From Thalassobaculum fulvum (GTDB taxonomy: Bacteria; Pseudomonadota; Alphaproteobacteria; Thalassobaculales; Thalassobaculaceae): 64,000 bases of DNA. The stretch's first letter is position 1, and every line of letters starts with the position of its first letter. A program made the position numbers and the translations under genes. Location of the stretch: contig NZ_BMZS01000003.1 of assembly GCF_014652915.1 (NCBI RefSeq), positions 62,001 to 126,000 of the forward strand. Direction: 5' to 3'. A model generated the notes under the pieces. It saw nothing but the letters and a program-made list of their open reading frames with translations. It had not been told where the DNA came from and did no database searches. This document shows, piece by piece, positions 48,830 through 56,686 of this stretch.

Positions 48830-50527
48830 TCAGGCGGCCCGGATCCGCTCGATGAACGTCTCGACCTGGCTGCGCAGCGCGACGAACTCGTTGTCGAGCC
48901 GTGCCGCCGCCTGCGACACGTCCCCGACCGACCGGCCGGTCTCGGTCGAGCGCTGGCTGACCTTCTGGATGGTCTCCGCGGTCTGCTCCACGGTGCGGGC
49001 CGCCTGCTGGGCGCTGTGCGAGATCTCCTGGGTGGCGGCCCCCTGCTGCTCGACCGAGGCGGCGACTGCCGCCGTGATGCCGTCGATCTGCTCGGTGGTC
49101 TCGGTGATCCGGGCGATGGCCGTCACCGCCGCGCCGGTCGCCGACTGGATCGCGGCGATCTGCCCGGCGATGTCCTCGGTGGCCTTGGCGGTCTGCGTCG
49201 CCAGGCTCTTCACCTCTGAGGCGACCACCGAGAAGCCCTTGCCGGCATCGCCGGCGCGGGCCGCCTCGATGGTGGCGTTCAGGGCCAGCAGGTTGGTCTG
49301 CTCGGCAATGCTCTGGATCAGCGCGACGACGTCGCCGATCCTCTCGGCGGCCTCGGCCAGGCCGCGGACCTGCTCGTTGGTGCTGCGGGCGGTGTCCGAG
49401 GCCTCGCGGGTGATCTGCGCCGACTCCGAGACCCGGCGGTTGATCTCCGCGATCGAGCTGCTGAGCTCCTCGGCGGCGGTCGCCACGGCCTGGACCGCGG
49501 CGTTGGTCTCCCGGGAATTGACGGCCACCTCTTCGGCCTCGTGAACCGCCTCCTGGGTGGCGATCATGGCCCGTTCCGACGTGCCGCTCATCTCCTGCGC
49601 GGTGGCGGAGACGGCGTCGACCACCGACTTCACCGAACTCTCGAACTCGGCCGACAGCGCCAGCATGGCGGCGCGGCGCTCCTCGGCCGCGGCCCGCTCC
49701 TGGTTCTCGCGCTCGGTCCGCAGGCGTTCGATCTCGCCGGCGTTCTCCTTGAACACCTGGACGGTGCCGGCCATCGTGCCGAGCTCGTCCCGGTTGGCGG
49801 TGAACGGAACCTCGACGGCGAGGTCGCCCTGCGCCAACCGGATCATGGTCGCCGTCAGCCCGGACAGGCCGCGGAGGATCCCGCGGGTCACGAACACCAC
49901 CAGCGGCAGCAGGATCGCCGCGGCGACGAGGGACGCCAGAATGGCGGCCAGGAGCGACCGGTCGACCGAGGTTTCGGCCGCCGACAGCTGCTCTTCCATC
50001 AGGGCATTCGCCCGGGTCTCGATGACTGCCAGCGATTCCGAGAAGCGCTCGCCGGCGCCGTCGATCACGTCGTCGATCTTCGCGAACGCGGCTTCGCCGG
50101 CGTTGCTCTCGATGGCCTGCCTGAGGTCGACCTGGATCGAGGAGGCCAGCGCTTCGAAGTCGGACTCCAGGGCGCCTGCGACCGTGTCGGCCTGCACCTG
50201 CGAACCCAGCTCGACGATGTGGTCGAGGTTGTCCCGGATGTAGCCGACCGCCTCCTGGATGACCTGCTGGCGCTCCGGGTTGATCGAGCCTTCCGCCTTG
50301 TCGATGATCGAATCCATCGCCGCCAGCAGCAGTTCGATGTTCTTCCGCCGGGCCTCGGAAACAACGGTCACCGCCTCCTTCAGTTCGGTGGCGCGGCCGG
50401 TCTTGGACTTGACGGCTTCCGTGGCCACGAACTGAATACCGCCGAGCGCCGCGATCGCCAGCAGCGCCGCCGACGCGACCAGGATCATCCGGTTGCGGAT
50501 GGTCCAGAAACCGTTCGATTCACGCAT
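48830..50527 (-). CDS. Methyl-accepting chemotaxis protein
   Basis: A 565-residue chemoreceptor with two membrane helices (about 14-34 and 190-213), an all-helical periplasmic domain between them (about 35-188), a HAMP domain ([24 protein letters not shown], about 217-270), and a signalling domain whose hairpin tip reads [42 protein letters not shown] stands before ATG 50527. No che genes are nearby. A palindrome TTGAACG-AAC-CGTTCAA lies 36-52 bp upstream of the start. Confidence 0.93.
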   Translation of the reverse strand: MRESNGFWTIRNRMILVASAALLAIAALGGIQFVATEAVKSKTGRATELKEAVTVVSEARRKNIELLLAAMDSIIDKAEGSINPERQQVIQEAVGYIRDNLDHIVELGSQVQADTVAGALESDFEALASSIQVDLRQAIESNAGEAAFAKIDDVIDGAGERFSESLAVIETRANALMEEQLSAAETSVDRSLLAAILASLVAAAILLPLVVFVTRGILRGLSGLTATMIRLAQGDLAVEVPFTANRDELGTMAGTVQVFKENAGEIERLRTERENQERAAAEERRAAMLALSAEFESSVKSVVDAVSATAQEMSGTSERAMIATQEAVHEAEEVAVNSRETNAAVQAVATAAEELSSSIAEINRRVSESAQITREASDTARSTNEQVRGLAEAAERIGDVVALIQSIAEQTNLLALNATIEAARAGDAGKGFSVVASEVKSLATQTAKATEDIAGQIAAIQSATGAAVTAIARITETTEQIDGITAAVAASVEQQGAATQEISHSAQQAARTVEQTAETIQKVSQRSTETGRSVGDVSQAAARLDNEFVALRSQVETFIERIRAA

Positions 50528-50562
50528 GATTATGCCTCCGATCCCCCGTGTTCGGGCGGCAT

Positions 50563-50579
50563 TTGAACGAACCGTTCAA
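50563..50579. promoter_or_regulatory. Palindrome TTGAACG-AAC-CGTTCAA before the chemoreceptor gene
   Basis: Perfect 7-bp arms around AAC, followed by a further half-site-like AACGGTT at 50586-50592. Located 36-52 bp upstream of the chemoreceptor start codon, where a repressor could block transcription. TetR- and GntR-type repressors bind sites of this form; no such gene is adjacent. Confidence 0.45.
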
Positions 50580-50633
50580 TAACAAACGGTTAAAATCCCG
50601 CCAAACGGACCGGCCGAGGGCCGTCGGATTCTC

Positions 50634-51683
50634 TCAGGTGCCCGGGCGCCACAGATGCCAGCGCCCGTGGTAGTCGGCGCGACCGAGCAGGCGGGGTTCG
50701 CCGCCGGGCCAGATCGTCAGGCGGACGCCCGCCGAACCCTTGACGCCGTCCGGCTCGACCCGCAGCCAGGCCACCGGCGCGTCGGCGGTGGCGGCGGCAC
50801 CGGCGGTCCGTATCGCCGCGTCGATCCGGGCCTGGGTCGCGGCCGGCAGGTACTGCCAGACGATGGTGTGCACCAGCACCCGCACGCGGCCGGCGGTACC
50901 CGGCCCGGCGAACCGGTCCGCGACCCAGTCGGCGGCGTCGGCTCTCTCGACGTGCCAGCCGGCTTCGGCGGTGGCGTGCAGGGCGGCCTGGATGCGCGCC
51001 AGCCGCGCGGCCTGATCCGGCCAGATGTAGGACAGCAGGCGCTCCCGGTCGGCCGGCGAGGCCGGGTCGAGCGGGTTGCGGTCGCAGCCCTCGCGGCGGA
51101 CCACCGACAGCGGCGCGTCGAGCGGGACCTCGCCGTCCCAGCGCGAGACGATGTGGACGGGAGATCCGGCCGGCCCCCAGACACGGCCGCCGAGATCGTA
51201 GTGCCAGCGGTCGAACCCGAGATTCAGACCGGTGCTGGAGCCGATCTCGTACAGTTCGAGCGGCAGGCCGGTGGCGGCGGCCAGTGTCAGGCAGCCTCCC
51301 AGGATCGAGGCCGAGCGCGAGACCTCGTTGGTCTGCGGCGGGCCGTCCAGGTAGCCGGCCAGGAAGCCGTCATGGCCGGCGATCGCCGTCTCGACGGCGT
51401 GCCAGAGCGCGTCCCCGTCGGTCGCGGCAGGCGGGTAGGCGGCGGTCAGGGCCGGGCTGCGCCCCGACCGGCTCAGCGCATGCAGGCTGCCGCAGGCCCG
51501 CAGCGCCAGGGCGTCGTCGACCGGCTGCCCAGGCCACCCGTGGATCCGGCGTCCGAACGCGCTCGACGGCGACAGGCGCCCGGCCAGCAGGTCGCAGACC
51601 AGGGCGTTGAACGGCGAGCCGAGGTTGCGGCAGGCCTCAGACTGGATGCGGAACGCGTCGAGGATGGGGGCGGGCAGCGGCAC
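50634..51683 (-). CDS. DUF2332 family protein
   Basis: A protein of about 349 residues of the DUF2332 family (function unknown), recognised by FRIQSEACRNLGSPFNALVCDLLA near the start, EVSRSASILGGCLTLAAATGLPLELYEIGSSTGLNLGFDRWHYDLGG in the middle, and VLVHTIVWQYLPAATQARIDAAI later. The central E-x-G-S-S-x-G-LN segment resembles a nucleotide-binding loop of methyltransferase type, an inference. I prefer GTG 51683 with GAGG ten bases upstream, because the alternative ATG 51746 would sit only 3 bases from a perfect operator-like palindrome and has no ribosome binding site. Confidence 0.82.
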   Translation of the reverse strand: MPLPAPILDAFRIQSEACRNLGSPFNALVCDLLAGRLSPSSAFGRRIHGWPGQPVDDALALRACGSLHALSRSGRSPALTAAYPPAATDGDALWHAVETAIAGHDGFLAGYLDGPPQTNEVSRSASILGGCLTLAAATGLPLELYEIGSSTGLNLGFDRWHYDLGGRVWGPAGSPVHIVSRWDGEVPLDAPLSVVRREGCDRNPLDPASPADRERLLSYIWPDQAARLARIQAALHATAEAGWHVERADAADWVADRFAGPGTAGRVRVLVHTIVWQYLPAATQARIDAAIRTAGAAATADAPVAWLRVEPDGVKGSAGVRLTIWPGGEPRLLGRADYHGRWHLWRPGT

Positions 51684-51748
51684 GGGGGACGACCTCGGGT
51701 TCGGGACTTGCTGGGCGCAGACTACTGCCGACTGACGGGACGACATGG

Positions 51749-51765
51749 TTGATTGCAGCAATCAA
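51749..51765. promoter_or_regulatory. Palindrome TTGATTGC-A-GCAATCAA
   Basis: A perfect 17-bp palindrome with 8-bp arms between DUF2332 (minus strand) and the citryl-CoA-lyase-like gene (plus strand, start 51847). Sites of this shape (TTGATTGC...GCAATCAA) are typical for MarR-type regulators. No MarR gene is in the neighbourhood. Confidence 0.55.
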
Positions 51766-51846
51766 GTCGTTGCTTCGACTGGCCGATCGTCCGAGGCTCG
51801 GCGCCGGAGATGCACCAGGCCCGGACTACGCAGCAGGAGAGCCCCG

Positions 51847-52632
51847 ATGAGCTTCATGCCGGACAAGCAGACCACCAGCATCGCGACCCACACCAACGAG
51901 GACATCTACATCCGCGACCGGAGTCTGTGCCGCGAGCTGATCGGCAAGCTGAGCTTCACCGAGATGATCTACTTCCAGATCCTCGGCCGGATGCCGACGC
52001 CGGCGCAGACCGCGGTGGTCGACGCCTGCCTGGTGACGCTGATGGAGCACGGGCTGACGCCGAGCGCGCTCGCCACCCGGCTGATCTACTCGAGCGCGCC
52101 GGAGGCGATGCAGGCCGGCGTGGCGGCCGGGCTGATGGGGGTCGGCAGCGTGTTCGTCGGCACCATGGAAGGCTGCGCCACCCTGCTGGCGGAGATCCTG
52201 GCGGCGCCTGAGGGCGTGCCGGCGGCGGCCCGGCGCGTCGCCGAAGAGCACCGCGCCGCCCGCAGGCCGCTGCCGGGCTTCGGCCACCACCTGCACCGGC
52301 CTGACGATCCGCGCTCGATCCGGCTGTTCCAGGTGGCGCGCGACCAGGGCGTCGCCGACCGGCACGTCGAGGCGGTGTTGGCGCTGTCCGCCGCGGTCGA
52401 CGAGGTCTACGGCAAGCACATCACCATCAACGCCACCGGCGCGATCGCCGCCTGCCTGGGCGACTGCGGCGTGCCGGCCGAGATCCTGCGCGGCTTCGCG
52501 CTGATCACCCGCTGCGCCGGGCTGGTCGGCCACGTGCACGAGGAGCAGCACAAGCCGGCGATGCGGGCGATCTGGGAGGCGGCGGACGAGGCGGTCGCGT
52601 ATGACGGGACGATCCCGACGGGCGAGGGCTGA
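51847..52632 (+). CDS. Citryl-CoA lyase-like protein (citrate synthase family)
   Basis: A 261-residue short member of the citrate synthase superfamily. It begins TSIATHTNEDIYIRDRSLCRELIGKLSFTEMIYFQILGR, a start shared with proteins annotated as citryl-CoA lyase, and has PGFGHHLHRPDDPRSIRLFQVA, the counterpart of the citrate synthase substrate His region, and VGHVHEEQHKPAMR at the C terminus. It lacks the large N-terminal part of citrate synthase (usually about 430 residues). Cleavage or synthesis of a citryl-CoA-like 3-hydroxy-acyl-CoA is the expected chemistry. AGGAG lies six bases before ATG 51847. Real substrate unknown. Confidence 0.78.
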   Translation: MSFMPDKQTTSIATHTNEDIYIRDRSLCRELIGKLSFTEMIYFQILGRMPTPAQTAVVDACLVTLMEHGLTPSALATRLIYSSAPEAMQAGVAAGLMGVGSVFVGTMEGCATLLAEILAAPEGVPAAARRVAEEHRAARRPLPGFGHHLHRPDDPRSIRLFQVARDQGVADRHVEAVLALSAAVDEVYGKHITINATGAIAACLGDCGVPAEILRGFALITRCAGLVGHVHEEQHKPAMRAIWEAADEAVAYDGTIPTGEG

Positions 52633-52648
52633 CCGTCCGTCGCTTCGC

Positions 52649-52774
52649 GGGTTCCGGATCCGTCTCGCCTCCGGCGGGCCGGTCCGGAATGACGAAGAGA
52701 GAAGAGGCACTACTCCCAACACTGCCGTCATTCCGGACGCCCGCGCCGCACCGGTGCGGGCGATCCGGAACCCA
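52649..52774. repeat. Nested inverted repeat, copy D
   Basis: Outer arms GGGTTCCGGATC (52649-52660) and GATCCGGAACCC (52762-52773) are exact complements; inner arms GTCCGGAATGACG (52682-52694) and CGTCATTCCGGAC (52726-52738) likewise. It separates the convergent citryl-CoA-lyase-like and IclR genes and may terminate both. Confidence 0.85.
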
Positions 52775-52800
52775 CCAGCCGCAAAGATGTCCGGAACCTG

Positions 52801-53565
52801 CTATCCGGCCGGCCGCGCTGCCAGCGCTTCCGAGATCGCCCGGGCGGTCGCCGTCACCAGCTCCGCCAGGGTCGCGATCCGGCCTTCGGGGAACCGGTCG
52901 GCCGGGCCGGTCGCGCTGATCGAGCCGACGACTGCGCCGCCGGGGTCGCGGATCGGCGCGCCGACGCAGCGGATGCCGTACTGGCGCTCCTCCAGGTCGA
53001 GGGCGTAACCCCGCTCCCGGACCACGGCCAGCTCGGCCCGCAGTGCGTCGGGGTCGGTGAGGGTGTTGGCGGTGAAGCGTTCCAGCCCGCCGGCGATCAC
53101 CCTCTCGACCACGGCCGCCGGCAGAAACGCCAGGATCGCCTTGCCGGTGCCGGTGCAGTGCGGCGGCTCGCGCTCGATCGTCACCTGCTCGTTGCGGGCC
53201 GGCTGCATCTCGCGGCGGTCGATCGACACCACGTTGCTGCCGTCGAACGCGCACAGATGGGCGGCCTCGCCGCTCTGGTTGGCGAGCCGCTCGGCATACG
53301 GGCGGGCGACGTGGAACAGCGCCAGGTCGGACAGCGCCACGCTGCCGAGCGCGACCAGCCGCAGGCCGAGGCGGTAGCGGTCCCTGTTCCCGTCCTGCAC
53401 CACCAGCCCGGCCTCGCGCAGGGCCGCCAGCAGGCGGTGGGCGGTCGGCTTCGGCAGGCCCAGCCGATCGGCGATCGTCCCCAGGGACAGGGACGGCTCC
53501 GCCCGGCTGAAGCAGTCCAGGACCGCGATCGCCTTGTGCAGTGACTTCATCGAGGGTTGGGTCAT
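52801..53565 (-). CDS. IclR family transcriptional regulator
   Basis: A 254-residue regulator with an N-terminal winged HTH (MKSLHKAIAVLDCFSRAEPSLSLGTIADRLGLPKPTAHRLLAALREAGLV, about residues 6-55) and a C-terminal IclR effector domain (about 75-250) with REPPHCTGTGKAILAFLP and YALDLEERQYGIRCVGAPIRD. It is divergent from a DHDPS-family gene, and two matching sites of the form TTCCATATTG-YGRAA flank the intergenic region, one directly before each gene. It most likely represses its neighbour and itself. The start (53565 or the inner ATG 53550) has no clear ribosome binding site. Confidence 0.9.
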   Translation of the reverse strand: MTQPSMKSLHKAIAVLDCFSRAEPSLSLGTIADRLGLPKPTAHRLLAALREAGLVVQDGNRDRYRLGLRLVALGSVALSDLALFHVARPYAERLANQSGEAAHLCAFDGSNVVSIDRREMQPARNEQVTIEREPPHCTGTGKAILAFLPAAVVERVIAGGLERFTANTLTDPDALRAELAVVRERGYALDLEERQYGIRCVGAPIRDPGGAVVGSISATGPADRFPEGRIATLAELVTATARAISEALAARPAG

Positions 53566-53570
53566 TTGAT

Positions 53571-53585
53571 TTTCACAATATGGAA
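53571..53585 (-). promoter_or_regulatory. IclR-type operator, left copy
   Basis: On the minus strand it reads TTCCATATTGTGAAA, matching the right copy TTCCATATTGCGGAA in 13 of 15 positions, in opposite orientation. It lies just upstream of the iclR start codon, where binding would block its own expression. Confidence 0.65.
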
Positions 53586-53620
53586 CAGCCGGCCAGAGCG
53601 ATGTGGAAGCGGTAGCGCCG

Positions 53621-53649
53621 TTGACTCATAAAAATATCATGGCCGATAT
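53621..53649 (+). promoter_or_regulatory. Candidate promoter of the DHDPS-family gene
   Basis: TTGACT (53621-53626), 17 bases, CGATAT (53644-53649): one mismatch from TTGACA/TTGACT-type -35 and close to the alphaproteobacterial -10 CTATAT. The right IclR site (53680-53694) falls about 30 bp downstream of -10, in the leader, suggesting a road-block mode of repression. Confidence 0.5.
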
Positions 53650-53679
53650 TGCTCGGGTTCGCCTCTGGACGTCAAACAA

Positions 53680-53694
53680 TTCCATATTGCGGAA
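53680..53694 (+). promoter_or_regulatory. IclR-type operator, right copy
   Basis: TTCCATATTGCGGAA, with TTCC and GGAA ends forming the inverted symmetry common to IclR-family sites, 13 bp upstream of the DHDPS-family start codon. A near-identical inverted copy lies at 53571-53585 beside the iclR gene. Confidence 0.65.
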
Positions 53695-53707
53695 GATGGA
53701 GTAGACG

Positions 53708-54595
53708 ATGACCGACCTGACCGGTGTGATCCCGCCCGCCACGACGCCGTTCGACGCAGCCGGCGACATCGACTTCCCGGCTGCCGGCAGGCAGGTCGAC
53801 TGGCTGATCGGGGAGGGTGCCCACGGAGTCGCAGTCGGCGGCTCGACCGGCGAGGGCCAGACGCTGGAGGCCGAGGAGTTCCGGGACCTGATCCAGATGT
53901 CGAGCGAAGCCGCGGCCGGCCGGGCCCCGGTGATCGCCGGCATAATCACAGACAGCACCCGCGAGGCGGTGCGGCGCGGCAGGCTGGTCCGCGACCTGAA
54001 GGTGGCCGCGCTGCAGGTGACGCCGGTGCACTACCTGTTCCGGCCCGGCGACGATGCCATGGTCGAGCACTTCCGCGCGCTGGCGGGCGAGACCGGGCAG
54101 AAGATCATCATCTACAACGTGGTGCCGTGGACCTACCTGTCGCCGGCGCTGCTGCTGCGGATCATGGACGAGGTGCCCGAGGTGATCGGGGTCAAGCAGT
54201 CGGCTGGCGATCTCAAGCTGTTCGCCGACCTGATGGCCGACGTGAAGCCGGGGAAGCGGATCTTCAGCGCGGTCGACGCGCTCATGTACCCGTCCTACGC
54301 GCTCGGCGCGCACGGCTCGATTGCCGCCATCCTGTCGGCCGCTCCGCGCCCGTCGGTCGAGCTCTGGGACGCGGTCAAGGCCGGCGACCACGCCAGGGCG
54401 CTGGACCTGCACCTGAAGCTGCTGCGGCTGTGGAACGCGCTGATGCCGCACGACAACCTGCCGGCCTCGACCAAGTACGCGCAGAGCGTCCAGGGCTGCC
54501 CGTCGGGCATGGCGCGGCAGCCGATGGCGATGCCGGACGCCGCCCATCAGGGCCGAATCCGGGCCGCCCTGCAGGGCCTCGGTCTCAGCGGATAG
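53708..54595 (+). CDS. Dihydrodipicolinate synthase family protein
   Basis: A 295-residue class I aldolase of the DHDPS/N-acetylneuraminate lyase family. GVIPPATTPFDAAGDID at the start, GGSTGEGQTLE at residues 44-54 (second Thr of the usual GTTGE is replaced by Ser-Thr), Tyr136 in IIYNVVP and Schiff-base Lys163 in VIGVKQSAGD are all in place. Lysine synthesis is unlikely because the gene is controlled by a divergent IclR regulator and has no dap neighbours; a catabolic aldolase or dehydratase acting on a keto acid is more probable. Confidence 0.87.
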   Translation: MTDLTGVIPPATTPFDAAGDIDFPAAGRQVDWLIGEGAHGVAVGGSTGEGQTLEAEEFRDLIQMSSEAAAGRAPVIAGIITDSTREAVRRGRLVRDLKVAALQVTPVHYLFRPGDDAMVEHFRALAGETGQKIIIYNVVPWTYLSPALLLRIMDEVPEVIGVKQSAGDLKLFADLMADVKPGKRIFSAVDALMYPSYALGAHGSIAAILSAAPRPSVELWDAVKAGDHARALDLHLKLLRLWNALMPHDNLPASTKYAQSVQGCPSGMARQPMAMPDAAHQGRIRAALQGLGLSG

Positions 54596-54649
54596 CGGCC
54601 GTCGGCAACGCGGGGCCCGCTCGCGGTTCCGCTCGCCACGGCCGCGCAA

Positions 54650-54666
54650 ATCGGCTAATAGCCGAT
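54650..54666. terminator. Short palindrome ATCGGCT-AAT-AGCCGAT
   Basis: Perfect 7-bp arms around AAT, 55 bp after the stop of the DHDPS-family gene and 51 bp before the cell wall hydrolase start. It could be a small terminator hairpin or an operator for the following gene; there is no T run. Confidence 0.4.
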
Positions 54667-54716
54667 CTGCCGGCTCCGGGCCGGCTCGCGAGAGGCAATG
54701 AGGTGGAACCGGAACG

Positions 54717-55271
54717 GTGCCGGGGCGCAGCGGGGTTTTCGCAGCAATCCTTCTGATCCTGGTCGGTGTCCTCACGGGCGCCGGCGCCGCGCATGCCACC
54801 TCGGCCGTCGCCGGCTATCCGGGCGGCCGGGCGCTGGCGTCGGCGATGGCGCAGGCCCACGAGGCGCTCGCGCAGAGCGACATCGAGGTTCCCGACGGCA
54901 TCTCCGAGCGTGACGTCCTGCTGCTGGCCCTCAACGTCTACTACGAGGCACGGGGCGAAGGCCTCGCCGGCAAGGCGGCGGTGGCGAACGTCACCCTCAA
55001 CCGCCTGGGCGACCGGCGCTGGCCGTCCACGCTGGCCGAGGTGATCCTGCAGCCGGGACAGTTCTCCTGGACCCGCAAGCCTCCCAGGATCGAGGACCGG
55101 GAGGCGCTGCGGGCGTCGGTGATGGTGGCTGCCAAGGCCCTGAGCGGGGTTCTGCGCGACCGTACCGGCGGCGCCCTGTACTTCCACGCCGCGCGCCTCG
55201 GCGAGCCCGACTGGACCCGCGGCCTGACGCGCATCGCCCGGATCGGCGCCCACACCTTCTACGCCGACTGA
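54717..55271 (+). CDS. Cell wall hydrolase (SleB-like, PF07486)
   Basis: A 184-residue exported protein. A signal sequence covers about residues 1-27 (FAAILLILVGVLTGAGAAHA), followed by a hydrolase_2 / SleB-type domain: ERDVLLLALNVYYEARGEGLAGKAAVANVTLNRLGDRRWPSTLAEVILQPGQFSWT, with the conserved E-AR-E and QFSW motifs. It should act as a peptidoglycan hydrolase, probably a lytic transglycosylase-like or amidase activity, in the periplasm. The start is GTG 54717. It ends 2 bp from the convergent small gene. Confidence 0.87.
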   Translation: MPGRSGVFAAILLILVGVLTGAGAAHATSAVAGYPGGRALASAMAQAHEALAQSDIEVPDGISERDVLLLALNVYYEARGEGLAGKAAVANVTLNRLGDRRWPSTLAEVILQPGQFSWTRKPPRIEDREALRASVMVAAKALSGVLRDRTGGALYFHAARLGEPDWTRGLTRIARIGAHTFYAD

Positions 55272-55273
55272 CC

Positions 55274-55489
55274 TCAGGCCTTGCGGAGGTTGCCGCGGCC
55301 GTCGAACTTGAATGCGGCGCCGGCGCGGCGGTAGCCGAGGGCAACCGCTTCGAGGAAGCCGCGCTTGTCCATCAACCCGGCCCGGAAGCCCCGCAGGGCG
55401 TACATCACGTCGGCCCCGAGCGCGGTCTCCGAGATCGTGCCCTTCAGCAGGGCCCGTGCGGCGTGGATCACGTCTTCGGCTGTCGTCAT
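55274..55489 (-). CDS. Small protein of unknown function (71 aa)
   Basis: A 71-residue soluble protein, MTTAEDVIHAARALLKGTIS at the start, then ALGADVMYALRGFRAGLMDKRGFLEAVALGYRRAGAAFKFDGRGNLRKA. It is predicted mostly helical with a basic C terminus; I do not recognise a family. Evidence that it is real: a very strong ribosome binding site (GGGAGGAG) before ATG 55489, and a promoter-like module 30-92 bp upstream that it shares with two other genes (see 55519-55581). The frame continues open upstream but without a start signal of similar quality. Confidence 0.65.
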   Translation of the reverse strand: MTTAEDVIHAARALLKGTISETALGADVMYALRGFRAGLMDKRGFLEAVALGYRRAGAAFKFDGRGNLRKA

Positions 55490-55518
55490 GGCGGTCTCTC
55501 CTCCCTCGGCGGCCGACG

Positions 55519-55581
55519 GAATAGCGGTCCGAGGTTTCAGACGCGCGGCGTCGCCGGCCGCGCCGGGTTTCAATTGTTTCA
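55519..55581 (-). promoter_or_regulatory. Shared TGAAAC promoter module, copy 2
   Basis: Read on the minus strand: TGAAACAATTGAAAC (55581-55567), 28 bases, GAAAC (55538-55534), 9 bases, CTATTC (55524-55519), about 30 bp before the start of the 71-residue gene. The same order and spacing occur at 62989-63051 and 59001-59064. The first TGA of the module is also the metA stop codon. Confidence 0.65.
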
Positions 55582-56607
55582 ATGCCGGGTCTCCGGGCAC
55601 GCCAGCGCCGCGCCTCCCATCGAAGCACCACCCATCGAAGCACCACCCCTCGAAGCGCTACCCCTCGAAGCGCCACCTTGGGCCTGGATGCGGAGCAGCA
55701 GCTCCAGCATGCCGAGCGGCCGGTCGCGCAGGTCGAGGCGGCCGAGCTCGGTCAGCCAGTTGCGGAACAGGCCGCGGCCGGTCGGCTCCCACGAGCGTGC
55801 GGCGGTGCGCGCCGGGTCGGGACGGGCCACCCGGATGCCGCGCGCCCGGTCGCGGGCGTACTCGCGGTCCAGGGTGTCGGCGTCGTACTCCGGGTGGTTC
55901 AGCAGGTAGATCGCCCGACGCTCCGGGTCCTCCGCCAGCCCCAGGCCGGACACCGGGGCCAGGGCCAGGGGCCGGACCGAGCCGTCGATCGGCAGGTCGG
56001 ACAGCCTGACCTCGGCCCAGCGGGACACCGGCATGTCGAGCGGCAGCGGCACGCCGCGCAGGACCGGCGAACGGAAGTTGAGCGGCACGTGCGGGTATAC
56101 CCCGAAGCGCTTCTCGCCGAGGTCCTGCTTCGGGACCCCGTGATCGTGCCAGAGCGCGGCCATCGCCGCCCAGCACACGTGCATCGCCGGGAGCCGCGCC
56201 TCGGACACCCAGTTGAAGATCGCCGACATGCCGGTCCAGTAGCGGACGGCGGAGAACGCCAGGTGCTCGACCGGCGCGCCGGTGATCACGATACCGTCCA
56301 GCTCGTACCGGTCGATCTCCGACCAGCGGCGGTAGAAGCGCTCGACGTGGCGCGGGTCTGCGGTCTGCGGGACGTAGCCGTCGGGCAGCACCAGTACCAC
56401 CCGGACCGGCCGGTCGGCGCCGGCCAGCAGCCGGCCGAACTGGACCTCGGTGGTCGGCTTGTCCGGCATGATGTTGACCAGCGCGATGGTCAGCGGTTGC
56501 ACCCCCTCGGCGAACGGCACGGGGGACTCGCCTTCGACGACCGCAATGCCTTCGCGCCGAAGCATCGCTATGGCGGGCAGGCCGGTCGGCAGGATCAGGG
56601 CAGCCAT
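55579..56607 (-). CDS. metA: Homoserine O-acetyltransferase, MetA type
   Basis: A 342-residue class I glutamine-amidotransferase-like acyltransferase that acylates homoserine in methionine synthesis. The catalytic Cys145 (AMHVCWAAMA), His238 and Glu240 (NHPEYD) follow the MetA pattern. In ITGAPVEHLAF, Glu114 occupies the position that is Gly in succinyl-CoA-using E. coli MetA and Glu in acetyl-CoA-using enzymes, so the product should be O-acetylhomoserine, matching the MetY gene just upstream. The C-terminal 28 residues are an odd Gly/Ala/Ser tail built from a 15-bp tandem repeat (SRGGA/SMGGA units). It follows metY by 79 bp with a hairpin between. Confidence 0.87.
   Translation of the reverse strand: MAALILPTGLPAIAMLRREGIAVVEGESPVPFAEGVQPLTIALVNIMPDKPTTEVQFGRLLAGADRPVRVVLVLPDGYVPQTADPRHVERFYRRWSEIDRYELDGIVITGAPVEHLAFSAVRYWTGMSAIFNWVSEARLPAMHVCWAAMAALWHDHGVPKQDLGEKRFGVYPHVPLNFRSPVLRGVPLPLDMPVSRWAEVRLSDLPIDGSVRPLALAPVSGLGLAEDPERRAIYLLNHPEYDADTLDREYARDRARGIRVARPDPARTAARSWEPTGRGLFRNWLTELGRLDLRDRPLGMLELLLRIQAQGGASRGSASRGGASMGGASMGGAALACPETRH
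55616..55675. repeat. 15-bp tandem repeat (4 units) inside the metA 3' end
   Basis: Units CCCATCGAAGCACCA (twice), CCCCTCGAAGCGCTA, CCCCTCGAAGCGCCA, in frame, giving repeated G-A-S-M/R-G pentapeptides at the MetA C terminus. The unit length is a multiple of three, so copy-number changes keep the frame. Confidence 0.9.
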
Positions 56608-56653
56608 GATCGCAGTCTCCTCGGAAGCGGTGGCGCAGCAGGACGGCGGGAAA

Positions 56654-56681
56654 CGGCGGGGCGGTGGGGGCCGCCCCGCCG
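56654..56681 (-). terminator. Hairpin between metY and metA
   Basis: CGGCGGGGCGG (56654-56664) and CCGCCCCGCCG (56671-56681) form a perfect 11-bp stem with a 6-nt loop. On the minus strand it begins 6 bp after the metY stop and is followed by TTTC, resembling a weak intrinsic terminator or attenuator that would lower metA relative to metY. Confidence 0.65.
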
Positions 56682-56686
56682 TGCGG

